Shown: positions 33,450 through 43,318 of the stretch, piece by piece
Position numbering within the stretch: position 1 is the first letter of the stretch
Layout: each line of letters begins with the position of its first letter
DNA from: Bacteroidota bacterium
GTDB taxonomy: Bacteria > Bacteroidota > Bacteroidia > Chitinophagales > Chitinophagaceae
Reading direction: 5' to 3'
Length of the DNA stretch: 49,053 nt
NCBI GenBank assembly: GCA_030706685.1
Contig: JAUZOA010000034.1
Coordinates: forward strand, 1-49,053
Program-made: the position numbers and the translations under genes
Notes under the pieces: generated by a model
Databases searched by the model: none
Told to the model about the DNA's origin: nothing
Seen by the model: only the letters and a program-made list of their open reading frames with translations

Positions 33450-34322
33450 TCAGATAAGATAAAAACACAGGAATACAAATACCCAGACAAGGTCCACAAA
33501 GTGCCAGTACAACCCGGCTTTCTCTATCATTAAATAATGTCCTTTCCGGTCAAATACTCCTTTGTAGGCCATGATCAGCATGATGGTATTAATAATAACA
33601 CCGGAAAATACATGGAAGCCATGAAAACCGGTAATACCAAAGAAATACCCGCCGAATGCTATCGGGCCCTTTGTTCTTACATGCAACTCAGCCGTATTGA
33701 TCATGCCCAGTAACTGATCTTTTGACATTCCGGACAATTGATCCAGTGTTTTGGAGTGGTCATGTTCCGCCACCAATCTTGCCAGCGTTTCGCCGGAAGA
33801 ATTTTTTAATGCATCGGCTACAGCGCCACCTTCTACCAGTTGGCCCCAGGGATTGCCTCTCATGGTTTGTCCTATCAATTCGATCTTTCCATCCACCAGC
33901 ACGGCATGTTCACCGGTGATCAGGTGATTCCATTCCCATGCCTGGCAGCTAAGAAAAGCCAGCCCTCCGACAATCGTCCAGGCTATCCATTTGATAACGC
34001 CGCTGCGATCTCCCTTGTGACCGGCATGAACAGCCAGCACCATCGTCACAGAACTGATGATAAGTATGAATGTCATCACACTTACAAAGGCAAGAGGTAA
34101 GTTGGTATGCCCGGCCCCGGGAAACGCATTGAATACTACGTTGGGATCGGCCCAGTAGTTCTGGCTGAAACGGATAGACCCATAAGAGATCAGGAACGCG
34201 CCGAATGTAAAAGAGTCACTCATCAGGAAATACCACATCATTAGTTTGCCATACTCCAGGTTAAAGGGACTTTTACCTCCGCTCCACCATTTTGTTTGAT
34301 GTGTTGTTGCTGTTGTCGCCAT
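33450..34322 (-). CDS. ctaE: Cytochrome c oxidase subunit III
   Basis: A 290-residue COX3-family membrane protein. The final helices contain GITGFHGFHVFSGVI and EKAGLYWHFVDLVWVFVFLC, the usual signatures. A hydrophilic segment of about 80 residues (roughly 137-219) interrupts the two halves; most family members have a much shorter loop there. It is the first of two subunit-III-like genes in the cluster. Confidence 0.9.
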   Translation of the reverse strand: MATTATTHQTKWWSGGKSPFNLEYGKLMMWYFLMSDSFTFGAFLISYGSIRFSQNYWADPNVVFNAFPGAGHTNLPLAFVSVMTFILIISSVTMVLAVHAGHKGDRSGVIKWIAWTIVGGLAFLSCQAWEWNHLITGEHAVLVDGKIELIGQTMRGNPWGQLVEGGAVADALKNSSGETLARLVAEHDHSKTLDQLSGMSKDQLLGMINTAELHVRTKGPIAFGGYFFGITGFHGFHVFSGVIINTIMLIMAYKGVFDRKGHYLMIEKAGLYWHFVDLVWVFVFLCFYLI

Positions 34323-34492
34323 AATAATTAAAGTTCCAAAAGTTTAAAAGTTTAACGAGTTCCAGAAGTTATCAAAACGCTACTTCCTGCTGAAACTTTT
34401 CAATACCTTTTCATACGTTTATCTGCTGCTTATCAATTCGGGGTTCATTAAACTTGTGAACTGCCGAACCAGCGAACTTGTATTCACTTTCT

Positions 34493-35062
34493 TTACCCGA
34501 TCGCCAGGAAAAAAACCAGCAGGCAGACCCATAATATATCTACAAAATGCCAGTAAGTGGCGGCCACTTCCACCGGCACTGAACTATACAGTTTTATTTT
34601 CCCAAAGAACGCTTTCAGGAAGATCACCAGCAATGCTATTACTCCCCCCACCACATGCAACGCATGTAACCCGAATATCACATAAAGAAACTGCCCTGCA
34701 CCCGCCGATCCGTTGAATTTTATATTCTGATCCCAAAGGCTTTTAAAGCCAAACCATTGCAGCACTATGAATGTGACTCCCAGAACAAAAGTCAACCCGA
34801 TCAGCCACCTGTATTGATCCATCGCCCTTTGGCGAAAAGAACGTAATGCCATCTGCATGGTCAAACTGCTCGCCAGTATCGTAGCCGTAGAGAACCAAAA
34901 AAAATCCGGCATCACAATATTTCTCCAGCCTGTCAAATTGCTTTTCACAATAAAAGCGCTTGTCAATCCTGCAAACATCATCAGGATACTGGCAATAGCC
35001 ACCCACAAAGTGAACTTGTGGGGATGCATTCTCTTTTGTTGTTGATTCATCACTGCTTCCAT
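34493..35062 (-). CDS. Second cytochrome oxidase subunit III-like protein (CyoC-type)
   Basis: A 189-residue, five-helix heme-copper oxidase subunit III. The closing helix signature EVAATYWHFVDILWVCLLVF is clear, and FGLHALHVVGG fits the family. The frame is open to GTG 35065, but ATG 35062 is the likely start. Paired subunit III genes are common in Bacteroidota aa3 clusters. It starts 16 bp after ctaB. The 170-bp gap that follows is A/T-rich with no gene. Confidence 0.88.
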   Translation of the reverse strand: MEAVMNQQQKRMHPHKFTLWVAIASILMMFAGLTSAFIVKSNLTGWRNIVMPDFFWFSTATILASSLTMQMALRSFRQRAMDQYRWLIGLTFVLGVTFIVLQWFGFKSLWDQNIKFNGSAGAGQFLYVIFGLHALHVVGGVIALLVIFLKAFFGKIKLYSSVPVEVAATYWHFVDILWVCLLVFFLAIG

Positions 35063-35078
35063 CACACTTTTATTATTA

Positions 35079-35963
35079 TTAAACTTTACTCATTAATAAA
35101 GCCAGTAATACAACCGGCAAATACATATAACTTCCGAACATCACTTTTCTCGCCGCAGCTACTTCCATTGTTTTATATAACTTCAAACTCCGCATTAGCA
35201 TAAAAATATTTGCCAGTACTATGAATGCCAACCCTGTCTTTCCCGTTACGCTGGCGTATTCGCACATCCCGGTATAATAAGGCACCAGGGTCACCGGCAG
35301 CAAGAGCAATGAATAGATCACTGTCTGCAACGCGGTAAATTTTGTAGGTCCTTTATCCGCAGGCAACAGTTTAAATCCTACCCTGGTGTAATCCGCATGA
35401 GCGATCCAGGCTATGGCCCAGAAATGCGGGAACTGCCATAAGAACTGGATACCAAAGAGCACCCATCCACCAATGGACAACTTATCATCTCCCGCTGCCC
35501 AGCCGATCAAACAAGGAAAGGCTCCCGGTATAGCACCTACTAACACCGCAATCGAATTAATCTTTTTCAACGGTGTATAAATAAATGCATACAGGAACAA
35601 ACTGAATGCCGCCAATCCTGCCGTCAGCCAGTTGAAATAATGACCAAGAATAAAAATTCCTGCCGAGCCCGTTATGATAGCAAAGGCCCATCCTTCCTGT
35701 ACACTCATTCTGCCTGCCGCCACCGGTCGTTTGCCGGTACGCTTCATCATGGCATCGGTATCTTTTTCAACTACCTGGTTGATGGCATTGGCACTTCCTG
35801 TCACCAGCATCCCACCTGCAAAGAGCATAAGTACCCTAAACAATTTATCCTGGTACTCTTTAAAATCGGGCGTCAGCACAAAAGCCATCACACTGCTGAA
35901 CACCACCATGATACTGAGCGAAAGCTTAATTAACTGCAAATAATCTTTAATCTTATTCTTCAC
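35079..35963 (-). CDS. ctaB: Protoheme IX farnesyltransferase (heme O synthase)
   Basis: A 294-residue UbiA-family membrane prenyltransferase that converts heme B to heme O. The first Asp-rich motif is in NAINQVVEKDTDAMMKRTGK and the second in the WIAHADYTRVGFKLLP region. Together with ctaA (10956) it supplies heme A for the oxidase. It lies between the subunit I and subunit III genes. Confidence 0.94.
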   Translation of the reverse strand: MKNKIKDYLQLIKLSLSIMVVFSSVMAFVLTPDFKEYQDKLFRVLMLFAGGMLVTGSANAINQVVEKDTDAMMKRTGKRPVAAGRMSVQEGWAFAIITGSAGIFILGHYFNWLTAGLAAFSLFLYAFIYTPLKKINSIAVLVGAIPGAFPCLIGWAAGDDKLSIGGWVLFGIQFLWQFPHFWAIAWIAHADYTRVGFKLLPADKGPTKFTALQTVIYSLLLLPVTLVPYYTGMCEYASVTGKTGLAFIVLANIFMLMRSLKLYKTMEVAAARKVMFGSYMYLPVVLLALLMSKV

Positions 35964-36085
35964 CGCTTCCGCTATTTAAAACCGCACCTGAATAAATGCG
36001 ATGTTTTTTATGTTACCAGCTTCTGCACTACTATCATCGCCTGTTGCGACGCTCCATTCATCGTTCTGTAATTCTATTCTGCGTT

Positions 36086-36113
36086 AATTGGGAAATTTCG
36101 AAATTTCCCAATT
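36086..36113. repeat. Perfect 28-bp palindrome between ctaD and ctaB
   Basis: Bases 36086-36099 are the exact reverse complement of 36100-36113; AATTGGGAAATT can pair with AATTTCCCAATT around TCGA. It lies 19 bp downstream of the ctaD stop within the operon. A partial copy of the arm (TTTCCCAATT) recurs just before ctaD at 36119-36128. Confidence 0.75.
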
Positions 36114-36132
36114 GTACTTTTCCCAATTCTCT

Positions 36133-37941
36133 TTAATGTTTACTCTCATTCGCCCCAATCGGTTCTGTCTGCGGAATGAATTCCCTTCCATCCTTACCAT
36201 AGTCATAAGCCCAGCGGTGTACTTCCGGTATTTCACCTACCCAGTTTCCATGACCGGGATTGACCGGTGTTGTCCATTCCAGTGTATTGGCCCCCCATGG
36301 GTTCGTGCTGGTTACTTTTCTTCCTTTGAAAATAGAATAGAAGAAATTAAATATAAACAACAACTGCACCGCGAAGACAATGATCGAAACCACCGTTATC
36401 ATTTTATCCAGATCGCCAAACTGGCTGAACGATCTCCAGACACTCTTATCCAGGTAGCGCCGGGGCATCCCTGCCAGGCCTTCATAATGCATAGGCCAGA
36501 AAATAAGATAAGCGCCAACAAGGGTTACCCAGAAATGGATATACCCCAACGTGGTATTGAGATAGCGTCCGAACATTTTCGGGAACCAATGATAAACGCC
36601 TGCAAACATCCCGAACATAGAAGCTACACCCATTACAATATGGAAGTGCGCTACCACGAACATGGTATCATGAAGGTGAATATCAATCGTTGAATTACCT
36701 AAGAATATTCCTGTCAAACCACCTGAAATAAACAAACTCACAAAACCGATAGCAAACAAAGTAGACGGTAGTAGCCGGATATTACCTCTCCATAGCGTAG
36801 TAAGCCAGTTGAATACTTTGATGGCCGATGGCACAGCAATCAATAAGGTCAGCAATACGAATACCGATCCGAGGAAGGGATTCAAACCTGTCACAAACAT
36901 GTGGTGCGCCCATACCAGGAACGCAAGAATACAAATGGCAAACAATGAACCCAGCATGGCCATGTAACCAAAGATCGGCTTGCGTGAATTAACTGAAAGT
37001 ATTTCCGACACCATACCCATGGCAGGCAAAAGAATGATATATACTTCAGGATGCCCCAGGAACCAAAACAAGTGCTGGAATAAAATGGCGCTTCCTCCTT
37101 CATTCGGCAAAGTTTGTCCGTTCACTACGATATCGCTCAGGTAAAAGCTTGTTCCAAGATTGCGGTCGAATAACAAAAGAATAAGACCTGATAAAAGAAC
37201 CGGGAAGGATAATACGCCCAATACCGCTGTAAAGAAAAGTGCCCAGATAGTCAATGGCAGCCGGGTCATGCTCATTCCTTTTGTACGCATGTTCAGGATG
37301 GTGGAGATATAATTCAAACCACCGAGTAATGACGATACTACGAATAAAGCCATGGCTACTATCCAGAGATCCATACCAAGTTTGGAGCCTTCTGACGCGT
37401 CGTGCAATGCGCTTAAGGGCGGGTAAACCGTCCATCCTCCTGCGGCGGGCCCCGTTGAAATGAATAAAGAAGATATCATCACGATACTGGCCATAAAAAA
37501 GAACCAGTAGGAAAGCATATTCAAAAAAGGAGAAGCCATATCACGTGCGCCAACCTGCAGGGGAATAAGAAGGTTGGCAAAAGTACCGCTGAGGCCTGCT
37601 GTCAATACAAAGAACACCAGTACCGTACCATGCATGGTTATAAGGGCGTAGTAAAACTCTGGTTGTATCTGGCCGCCTTTTGCCCAATGGCCGAAGAAGG
37701 TTTCAAGGATAGGAAATGACTGGCCGGGAAAACCAAGTTGCAGGCGAAACAATACCGAAAACAGACCGCCCACCACAGCCCATATTATACCCGTGACCAA
37801 AAACTGTTTCCCGATCGTTTTATGGTCCTGGCTGAAAACATACTTTGTAATAAATGACTGCTCATGATGCCCATGATGATGTTCATCGTGAGCAGCTTCA
37901 TGTGCCACAGACCCTGGTTGTATATGAATTGTATCGCTCAT
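36133..37941 (-). CDS. ctaD: Cytochrome c oxidase subunit I
   Basis: A 602-residue, twelve-helix heme-copper oxidase core subunit that reduces O2. Ligands are visible: His104 for heme a, the CuB His297 in GHPEVY with Tyr301, His346/His347 in WAHHMF, and His432/His434 in VAHFHIVMG for the two hemes. GHPEV marks an A1-type D-channel. The His-rich N-terminus (HDEHHHGHHE) is unusual in composition and might buffer metal. It is downstream of subunit II by 44 bp. Confidence 0.96.
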   Translation of the reverse strand: MSDTIHIQPGSVAHEAAHDEHHHGHHEQSFITKYVFSQDHKTIGKQFLVTGIIWAVVGGLFSVLFRLQLGFPGQSFPILETFFGHWAKGGQIQPEFYYALITMHGTVLVFFVLTAGLSGTFANLLIPLQVGARDMASPFLNMLSYWFFFMASIVMISSLFISTGPAAGGWTVYPPLSALHDASEGSKLGMDLWIVAMALFVVSSLLGGLNYISTILNMRTKGMSMTRLPLTIWALFFTAVLGVLSFPVLLSGLILLLFDRNLGTSFYLSDIVVNGQTLPNEGGSAILFQHLFWFLGHPEVYIILLPAMGMVSEILSVNSRKPIFGYMAMLGSLFAICILAFLVWAHHMFVTGLNPFLGSVFVLLTLLIAVPSAIKVFNWLTTLWRGNIRLLPSTLFAIGFVSLFISGGLTGIFLGNSTIDIHLHDTMFVVAHFHIVMGVASMFGMFAGVYHWFPKMFGRYLNTTLGYIHFWVTLVGAYLIFWPMHYEGLAGMPRRYLDKSVWRSFSQFGDLDKMITVVSIIVFAVQLLFIFNFFYSIFKGRKVTSTNPWGANTLEWTTPVNPGHGNWVGEIPEVHRWAYDYGKDGREFIPQTEPIGANESKH

Positions 37942-37985
37942 AATCGTTTATTTTAATGATCCGCCGCGGCAGATCTTCTTATCAA

Positions 37986-39026
37986 TTATTTTACTCCACT
38001 TACAGAGACAGTCGTTACCGGCTTTGTTGAATCCGCTTTTTGTGCGGCGGCGGCTTTTAATGCGTCTATGTATTTAGGTGATTTTTTTGTTATCCATGCG
38101 TCAAACTCTTCCTGCGTTTCTACAATGATCTCTCCTCTCATACCGGTATGACCCCTGCCGCACATCTGGTCACAGGATATTTCGTATACAAAATCAGCCT
38201 TACCTGTTTCCTTTATCTTATCCGCCGTTGTCTTGGTTGGCGTGAACCACATGGTAGTAGGTGTACCGGGTACCGCATCCATCTTCATCCTGAATTCCGC
38301 AAGACCGACATCATGTATCACATCCTTTGACCCGATGATCAACCTTACCGGTTTATTGACCACCAGGTGCATAGGCTCGCCTGTTACATAAATATCATCA
38401 TGACCGTAGGGGTCATCCCATACTTGTCCTAACGGATTATCGCCCGTAATATTTTTGTAGTATTTCTTTCCAAAGGTCTTATCGTTCCCCGGGTAGCGGA
38501 ATTCCCATTTGAACTGGCTTCCCGTTACTTCCACTTCCATAGCTCCCTTAGGAGCAGTTCCGGTTATTTTGAACCAGTAAAATATGCCAAATCCAACCAG
38601 CACAGTCAATGCTATAGCCGGGATAACGGTCCAGATGACTTCCAGTTTATTATTATGAGGGTAATAGTAAGCTTTCCTTGTGTCAGATTGCTGGTATTTA
38701 TAAGCAAACCAGAACAAAGCGACCTGCGTGATAACAAAAACAAAAAAAGTAACCCCAATCGTAATATACAGCATCCTGTCTATCAGTACTCCGTGGTTGG
38801 ATGCCGCTTCTCCCAATATTTTTCCTTTCAATCTTTCATTGCAATAATAAACCCCGATGAGACCAAGGATCAAAAAACAGAGTAACATAAAGGCATTCAC
38901 CCGGTTGGTCTGTTTTTTAGCTTTTTCTTCGCCCCGCAATACAGCCACATACTCACTGGCCTTGGCTATCTGGAAAGTGATCAGGAAGCCAAGTAACAGG
39001 ATCGCTACAATGAAAAAAGTTTGCAT
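37986..39026 (-). CDS. coxB: Cytochrome c oxidase subunit II
   Basis: A 346-residue subunit that accepts electrons at CuA. The CuA ligands are His238 (VIHDVG), Cys285, Cys289, His293 and Met296 in CDQMCGRGHTGM. There are four hydrophobic helices (about 3-20, 45-62, 86-108, 129-152), two more than the classical subunit. No heme c domain is fused at the C-terminus, so it is not a caa3 type; the donor is probably ActE/ActA or a separate cytochrome. A tail of Ala, Lys and Thr ends the protein. Confidence 0.94.
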   Translation of the reverse strand: MQTFFIVAILLLGFLITFQIAKASEYVAVLRGEEKAKKQTNRVNAFMLLCFLILGLIGVYYCNERLKGKILGEAASNHGVLIDRMLYITIGVTFFVFVITQVALFWFAYKYQQSDTRKAYYYPHNNKLEVIWTVIPAIALTVLVGFGIFYWFKITGTAPKGAMEVEVTGSQFKWEFRYPGNDKTFGKKYYKNITGDNPLGQVWDDPYGHDDIYVTGEPMHLVVNKPVRLIIGSKDVIHDVGLAEFRMKMDAVPGTPTTMWFTPTKTTADKIKETGKADFVYEISCDQMCGRGHTGMRGEIIVETQEEFDAWITKKSPKYIDALKAAAAQKADSTKPVTTVSVSGVK

Positions 39027-39130
39027 AATCTGTTATTACAATTATTATAGTCAATTATGTTACTTCAAAGTTCCGAACGTTTACGCGCTAATCCAAGTTG
39101 TAAACTCCGGGACTTTACATTAAAATACTT

Positions 39131-40414
39131 CTATGTGTGATGAATCACGCTTTCCTTTATAAAAGGGTGATTCCTTGCAATCAATGGAGCCCTGCCCAAT
39201 GCCCTGCCTGTTACAAACATGATCAGGCCTACAAAGCCAAGCGCTACGCCAAAATCCGCCAGGATCATCGGCACATGCGTATCTCCTGTTTCATGATTGA
39301 TCATAGGAGATGGAAATACCATCTGGTAAAAATTCAGCCAATGACCAAACAATATCAGCAACGACATGAATGTCAATGTCGCATAATTTCTTTTGGAGCC
39401 TCTTGTCATAAATATTAACAACGGCGCCAGAAAATTGATGCAGAACATAAACCAGAAAAGCACCCGGTAAGGGCTTCCTTTGGCAAAATTGCCGATACGT
39501 GTTATAAAATAGATAGTCTCTTCCGGCTGGTTGCTATACCATATCAGCATGAACTGGGAAAACCACAGGTAAGTCCAGAAAATGGAAAAGGCAAACATGA
39601 ACTTGCCAAGATCATGCAAATGCTCCTCATTGGTAAGTTCCAGATAATTATTATTCTTCAAAAACACCACAAAAAGAGTGATCAATGCGAGACCCGCGAC
39701 AAAACTGCTGCCGAAAGTATACCAGCTGTACATCGTACTGTACCAGTGCGCGTCAATGCTCATCAGCCACAGCCAGGGAATAGATGACATAACGGTCAGC
39801 GCGAATAATACAATAAACAAAGCCGCCCATACAGTATTGTTCCACATGTATTTTTTTCTTCCTTCCAAATCCATCGGGTTATCATCCGTACTGCGTGAAA
39901 GACGGCGTATTTTCCAGCCCAGAAATGACCAGCCTCCGATAGTAATGAGGGTCCAAACAGTGAAAAAGGTTTTATTTAAAAACCCGGATTTGCCTAACAA
40001 CACCGGATCATGCTGTACGGCTTCCTTATCCGCCCAATGATAGATTGTATGATTATCGCTGAAGCAAATAGCCAACAACACCACGCCGGCTATCACCCCT
40101 ATTACCGGCACACAGGTTGATATCGCTTCACTGACGCGGCGGAAAGACATTTGCCATCCTCCCCATGCCAGGGTAGTGGCGCAGATAAAAAACATCACCG
40201 CATTGACAACAAGCAGGAAATAAACACTGTTTTGCAATAAACTGGCCCAGAATCTTGCATCCCTGCGAAGTTTATATTCTTCCGTTCCCTTAACACCGTG
40301 GGTATAAATGTATAAAGTAGCAATAGCGATAATACCGATCGTCATTAATGCAATGGCAATTGTGTTGTACCGCTTTGGCACTATAAATTTTTCCCTGATT
40401 GAGATCGTATCCAT
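39131..40414 (-). CDS. actF: Alternative complex III subunit ActF
   Basis: A 427-residue ten-helix membrane protein of the ActF type, a relative of NrfD/PsrC. Characteristic stretches are AWGGWQMSFRRVSEAIST, HWADKEAVQHDPVL and FWTYLWFSQFMLIWYSNQPE. In the known complex ActC and ActF form the membrane core; ActC holds the quinol site. ATG 40414 is preferred over TTG 40432. It ends the act part of the operon and is followed by oxidase subunit II. Confidence 0.9.
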   Translation of the reverse strand: MDTISIREKFIVPKRYNTIAIALMTIGIIAIATLYIYTHGVKGTEEYKLRRDARFWASLLQNSVYFLLVVNAVMFFICATTLAWGGWQMSFRRVSEAISTCVPVIGVIAGVVLLAICFSDNHTIYHWADKEAVQHDPVLLGKSGFLNKTFFTVWTLITIGGWSFLGWKIRRLSRSTDDNPMDLEGRKKYMWNNTVWAALFIVLFALTVMSSIPWLWLMSIDAHWYSTMYSWYTFGSSFVAGLALITLFVVFLKNNNYLELTNEEHLHDLGKFMFAFSIFWTYLWFSQFMLIWYSNQPEETIYFITRIGNFAKGSPYRVLFWFMFCINFLAPLLIFMTRGSKRNYATLTFMSLLILFGHWLNFYQMVFPSPMINHETGDTHVPMILADFGVALGFVGLIMFVTGRALGRAPLIARNHPFIKESVIHHT

Positions 40415-40441
40415 TATATATAATTTCTTCAAAAAATATTC

Positions 40442-41092
40442 TTACTTCTTTTTCATCGCGCTGTCTGGCATTGCTTTCTTTATACTATCGGCCGCGGCTA
40501 CTGTTGTTTTTGCGGCTGCGCTTGCCGCCTGTTTGGATTTTATATAGGCTATTACCATCCAGCGCTGCCTGGTGCTCAGTTGCGATGCATAACTACCCAT
40601 CATATTTTTCCCATAGGTAACAGACTGGAACATGGTTCCTTCCGGCATATTGACTACTACAGGATCTGTCATAAAGTTCCTGGGCGCGGAAGTAAAAGGA
40701 CCACTACCATCTTTCCACAACGGGCCATTCCCGTCCAGCTTACTGCCATGACAAATACCGCAATTGACAAGATATAACCTTTCAGCTTCCTTCATATCAA
40801 TGGACCCGGGAGTCAATGGATTCTTTGTCGCGGCGGACTGAGCATAGCTGGTTGAATCATTTTTTAATGTATAAGGAAAAAAATCGCCCCGGGCAATTGT
40901 TCCTTCTACCGGTCTGCCATTATAACTGGCCCCCGATTTTTCCAGCCTGTTGGTAGGCGCGTAAGTTTCATAGGCCACACTATACACCATATCGGGCATA
41001 TAAGCTCTGCCGGTATTACGACGTACCTTGTTACAGCTGACTATAGCGATCCCGGCTATGATACTTCCTGCTATGATCAAAAAATTTTTCAT
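40442..41092 (-). CDS. actE: Alternative complex III monoheme cytochrome c subunit ActE
   Basis: A 216-residue lipoprotein: lipobox IAIVSC puts the acylated Cys at residue 20. One heme c site is present, CGICH at 111-115, with Met-rich segments (GTMFQSVTYGKNMMG) that can supply the axial Met. In the known complex this cytochrome hands electrons to the oxidase. A low-complexity Ala/Lys tail follows. It is 27 bp upstream of actF. Confidence 0.9.
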   Translation of the reverse strand: MKNFLIIAGSIIAGIAIVSCNKVRRNTGRAYMPDMVYSVAYETYAPTNRLEKSGASYNGRPVEGTIARGDFFPYTLKNDSTSYAQSAATKNPLTPGSIDMKEAERLYLVNCGICHGSKLDGNGPLWKDGSGPFTSAPRNFMTDPVVVNMPEGTMFQSVTYGKNMMGSYASQLSTRQRWMVIAYIKSKQAASAAAKTTVAAADSIKKAMPDSAMKKK

Positions 41093-41121
41093 TTTCTTAT
41101 ATTAGAATGATCAATAACCCT

Positions 41122-41700
41122 TCAGTTTTTTTTCTCAAATTTCATGGTGTCCTTATCATATCTTCCCAGCCACCAGCCGGTTTCCTTATATTGGACAGCT
41201 ACTTCCCTGGCCCCCAAATTGTTTAAAAAAGCAATGACCTCTTCATCTTTCGTTTTATCGTTGCACTCAAGCGCCAGTACAAACGTATCATCGGTAGAGC
41301 GAAGGTTGAAATGATCCTTCTTGACAAAAGGAGCTATTTGACAGAGATAGCAAAAAGTCATCACCATACCTACAGCAGCAAATAAAACGGTCAACTCAAA
41401 CATAATAGGTATCCAGGCGGGTAATGAAAAATAAGGCTTGCCCCCAAAATTTATTTTCCAGTCAAATGCCAGCGTCCAGGAAATAAAACCAAGAGCCGTG
41501 CAGGTTCCCGTGATACCATAGATGAATCCTGCGGTATGCAGGCCTGTATCCCTCAATCCCATTGCCTTATCTAATCCATGGATAGGAAAAGGAGTGAATA
41601 CGTCATGTATCCTGTACCCGGCCCTGCGCACTTTTTTGACGGCAGGAAATAATATCTCCTCATCATAAAAATTGCCTGTGATAAATTTTTTTATTGCCAT
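41122..41700 (-). CDS. actD: Alternative complex III subunit ActD (DUF3341)
   Basis: A 192-residue DUF3341 protein with two membrane helices (about 75-95 and 107-130) and soluble flanks. The signature HDVFTPFPIHGLDKAMGL is clear. It is a structural subunit of alternative complex III. The order actC-actD-actE is the standard one. Confidence 0.92.
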   Translation of the reverse strand: MAIKKFITGNFYDEEILFPAVKKVRRAGYRIHDVFTPFPIHGLDKAMGLRDTGLHTAGFIYGITGTCTALGFISWTLAFDWKINFGGKPYFSLPAWIPIMFELTVLFAAVGMVMTFCYLCQIAPFVKKDHFNLRSTDDTFVLALECNDKTKDEEVIAFLNNLGAREVAVQYKETGWWLGRYDKDTMKFEKKN

Positions 41701-41786
41701 CTTATTTTAGCTTTTAGCTGCCGGCCATTAGCTGTTAGCCCGCAACTCATAAAATATTTTGTTTTCCTTTTACACCTGCCTGTTGG

Positions 41787-41805
41787 TGATAGCTAATGGC
41801 TATCA
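41787..41805. repeat. Intercistronic hairpin between actC and actD
   Basis: TGATAGC and GCTATCA pair around TAATG in the 113-bp gap between actC and actD. It has no U-tract. It may affect mRNA stability inside the operon. Confidence 0.45.
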
Positions 41806-41813
41806 GCTTTTCT

Positions 41814-43268
41814 CTACGCTCCATGATCATGTCCATGTTTTTCCGCAAATTCTTCCACAGTTTCCGATTCCAACTCGCCCATTTTTTCTTTGAAATTTTC
41901 GCCATTCTTCTTCAGGATATGTTTGATCTCCGCCAATGCGATTACCGGGAAGAATTTAGCAAAAAGGAAATAGCAGGTAAAGAACAAACCAAATGTTCCC
42001 ATATAAAATCCTACTTCCCAGATCGTCGGTGAATAATAAGTACTCCATGCACTGGGCAGGTATTCCCTGTAAATAGAAGTAACAATGATCACAAACCTTT
42101 CAAACCACATACCTATATTCACCAGTATACTCATGAAAAAAGTCACAAAAAGATTTCTTCTCATTTTGCGGAACCAGAAAATCTGGGGCGACAGCACATT
42201 ACAGCCCATCATAATCCAGTAAGCCCATCCATAAGGACTCGCCAGGTTCAAACGGTTTTCCTTGAATGCATGCCATTCAAATGCATTGCCGCCGTACCAT
42301 GCAATAAATAACTCTGTGAGATAAGCGATACCGACAATGGAACCTGTCAGTACGATGATTTTATTCATCACATCGATGTGCTCGATGGTAATATATTCTT
42401 CCAGCGCCAAAACCTTTCTTGTCACCACCAGCAGCGTTTGTACCATCGCGAAACCGGAGAAGATGGCCCCTGCCACGAAATAAGGAGGAAAGATAGTCGT
42501 GTGCCATCCCGGAACGACCGAGGTAGCGAAGTCGAAGGATACGATCGTGTGAACGGACAATACAAGCGGTGTGGCTAATCCTGCCAGCACCAATGAAAGC
42601 GCTTCATGTCTTTGCCAGTGCTTGGTACTCCCGGTCCATCCAAATGCCGCGATGCCATAAAAAAGTTTACGCCATTTCAGTTTGGCCCTGTCACGCAATG
42701 TAGCTACATCAGGAATCAAACCGGAATACCAGAATAATAAGGATACAGTAAAATAAGTTGAGATCGCGAATACGTCCCAGAGTAATGGCGAGTTAAAGTT
42801 TACCCACAGCGGGCCGCGGGTATTTGGATAAGGAAATACGAAGAATGCATCCCATACACGACCCATATGCCATATCGGGAACTGGCCGGCACATATTACC
42901 GCGAAGATCGTCATGGCTTCCGCCGCACGGTTCACACCGGTTCTCCAGCCCTGCCTGAATAATAATAAGATGGCAGAGATCAGCGTTCCGGCATGACCAA
43001 TACCGATCCACCACACGAAATTGGTAATGTCCCATCCCCATCCGATCGTCTTATTCAGGTTCCATTGGCCAACGCCATAGGTAACTTCCATGGTGACAGA
43101 AACAATACCAAATATCAGTACCAATACAGAAATAGAAAACCCGATCCACCAGGCCTTTGTAGGTCTTGTCTCCACGGGCCGGCAAATATCTTCTGTCACC
43201 TGGTGATAGTCCTTGTCACCCGCCACCAATGGCGCCCTTACTTGTGATTCGTATCTGAGTAATGCCAT
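41814..43268 (-). CDS. actC: Alternative complex III quinol-binding subunit ActC (NrfD/PsrC family)
   Basis: A 484-residue membrane protein with ten helices. It carries NrfD-family features including WWIGIGHAGTLISAILLLF and FPIWHMGRVWDAFF, the latter with residues used for quinol binding in the family. A soluble, Glu- and Lys-rich C-terminal tail ends HGHDHGA. It oxidises quinol and passes electrons to ActB. It is 50 bp downstream of actB. Confidence 0.93.
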   Translation of the reverse strand: MALLRYESQVRAPLVAGDKDYHQVTEDICRPVETRPTKAWWIGFSISVLVLIFGIVSVTMEVTYGVGQWNLNKTIGWGWDITNFVWWIGIGHAGTLISAILLLFRQGWRTGVNRAAEAMTIFAVICAGQFPIWHMGRVWDAFFVFPYPNTRGPLWVNFNSPLLWDVFAISTYFTVSLLFWYSGLIPDVATLRDRAKLKWRKLFYGIAAFGWTGSTKHWQRHEALSLVLAGLATPLVLSVHTIVSFDFATSVVPGWHTTIFPPYFVAGAIFSGFAMVQTLLVVTRKVLALEEYITIEHIDVMNKIIVLTGSIVGIAYLTELFIAWYGGNAFEWHAFKENRLNLASPYGWAYWIMMGCNVLSPQIFWFRKMRRNLFVTFFMSILVNIGMWFERFVIIVTSIYREYLPSAWSTYYSPTIWEVGFYMGTFGLFFTCYFLFAKFFPVIALAEIKHILKKNGENFKEKMGELESETVEEFAEKHGHDHGA

Positions 43269-43318
43269 ATTATTTTGTTAGTCTTTGCTATTTACCAATC
43301 CTCTTCTTATCTCTTTGT

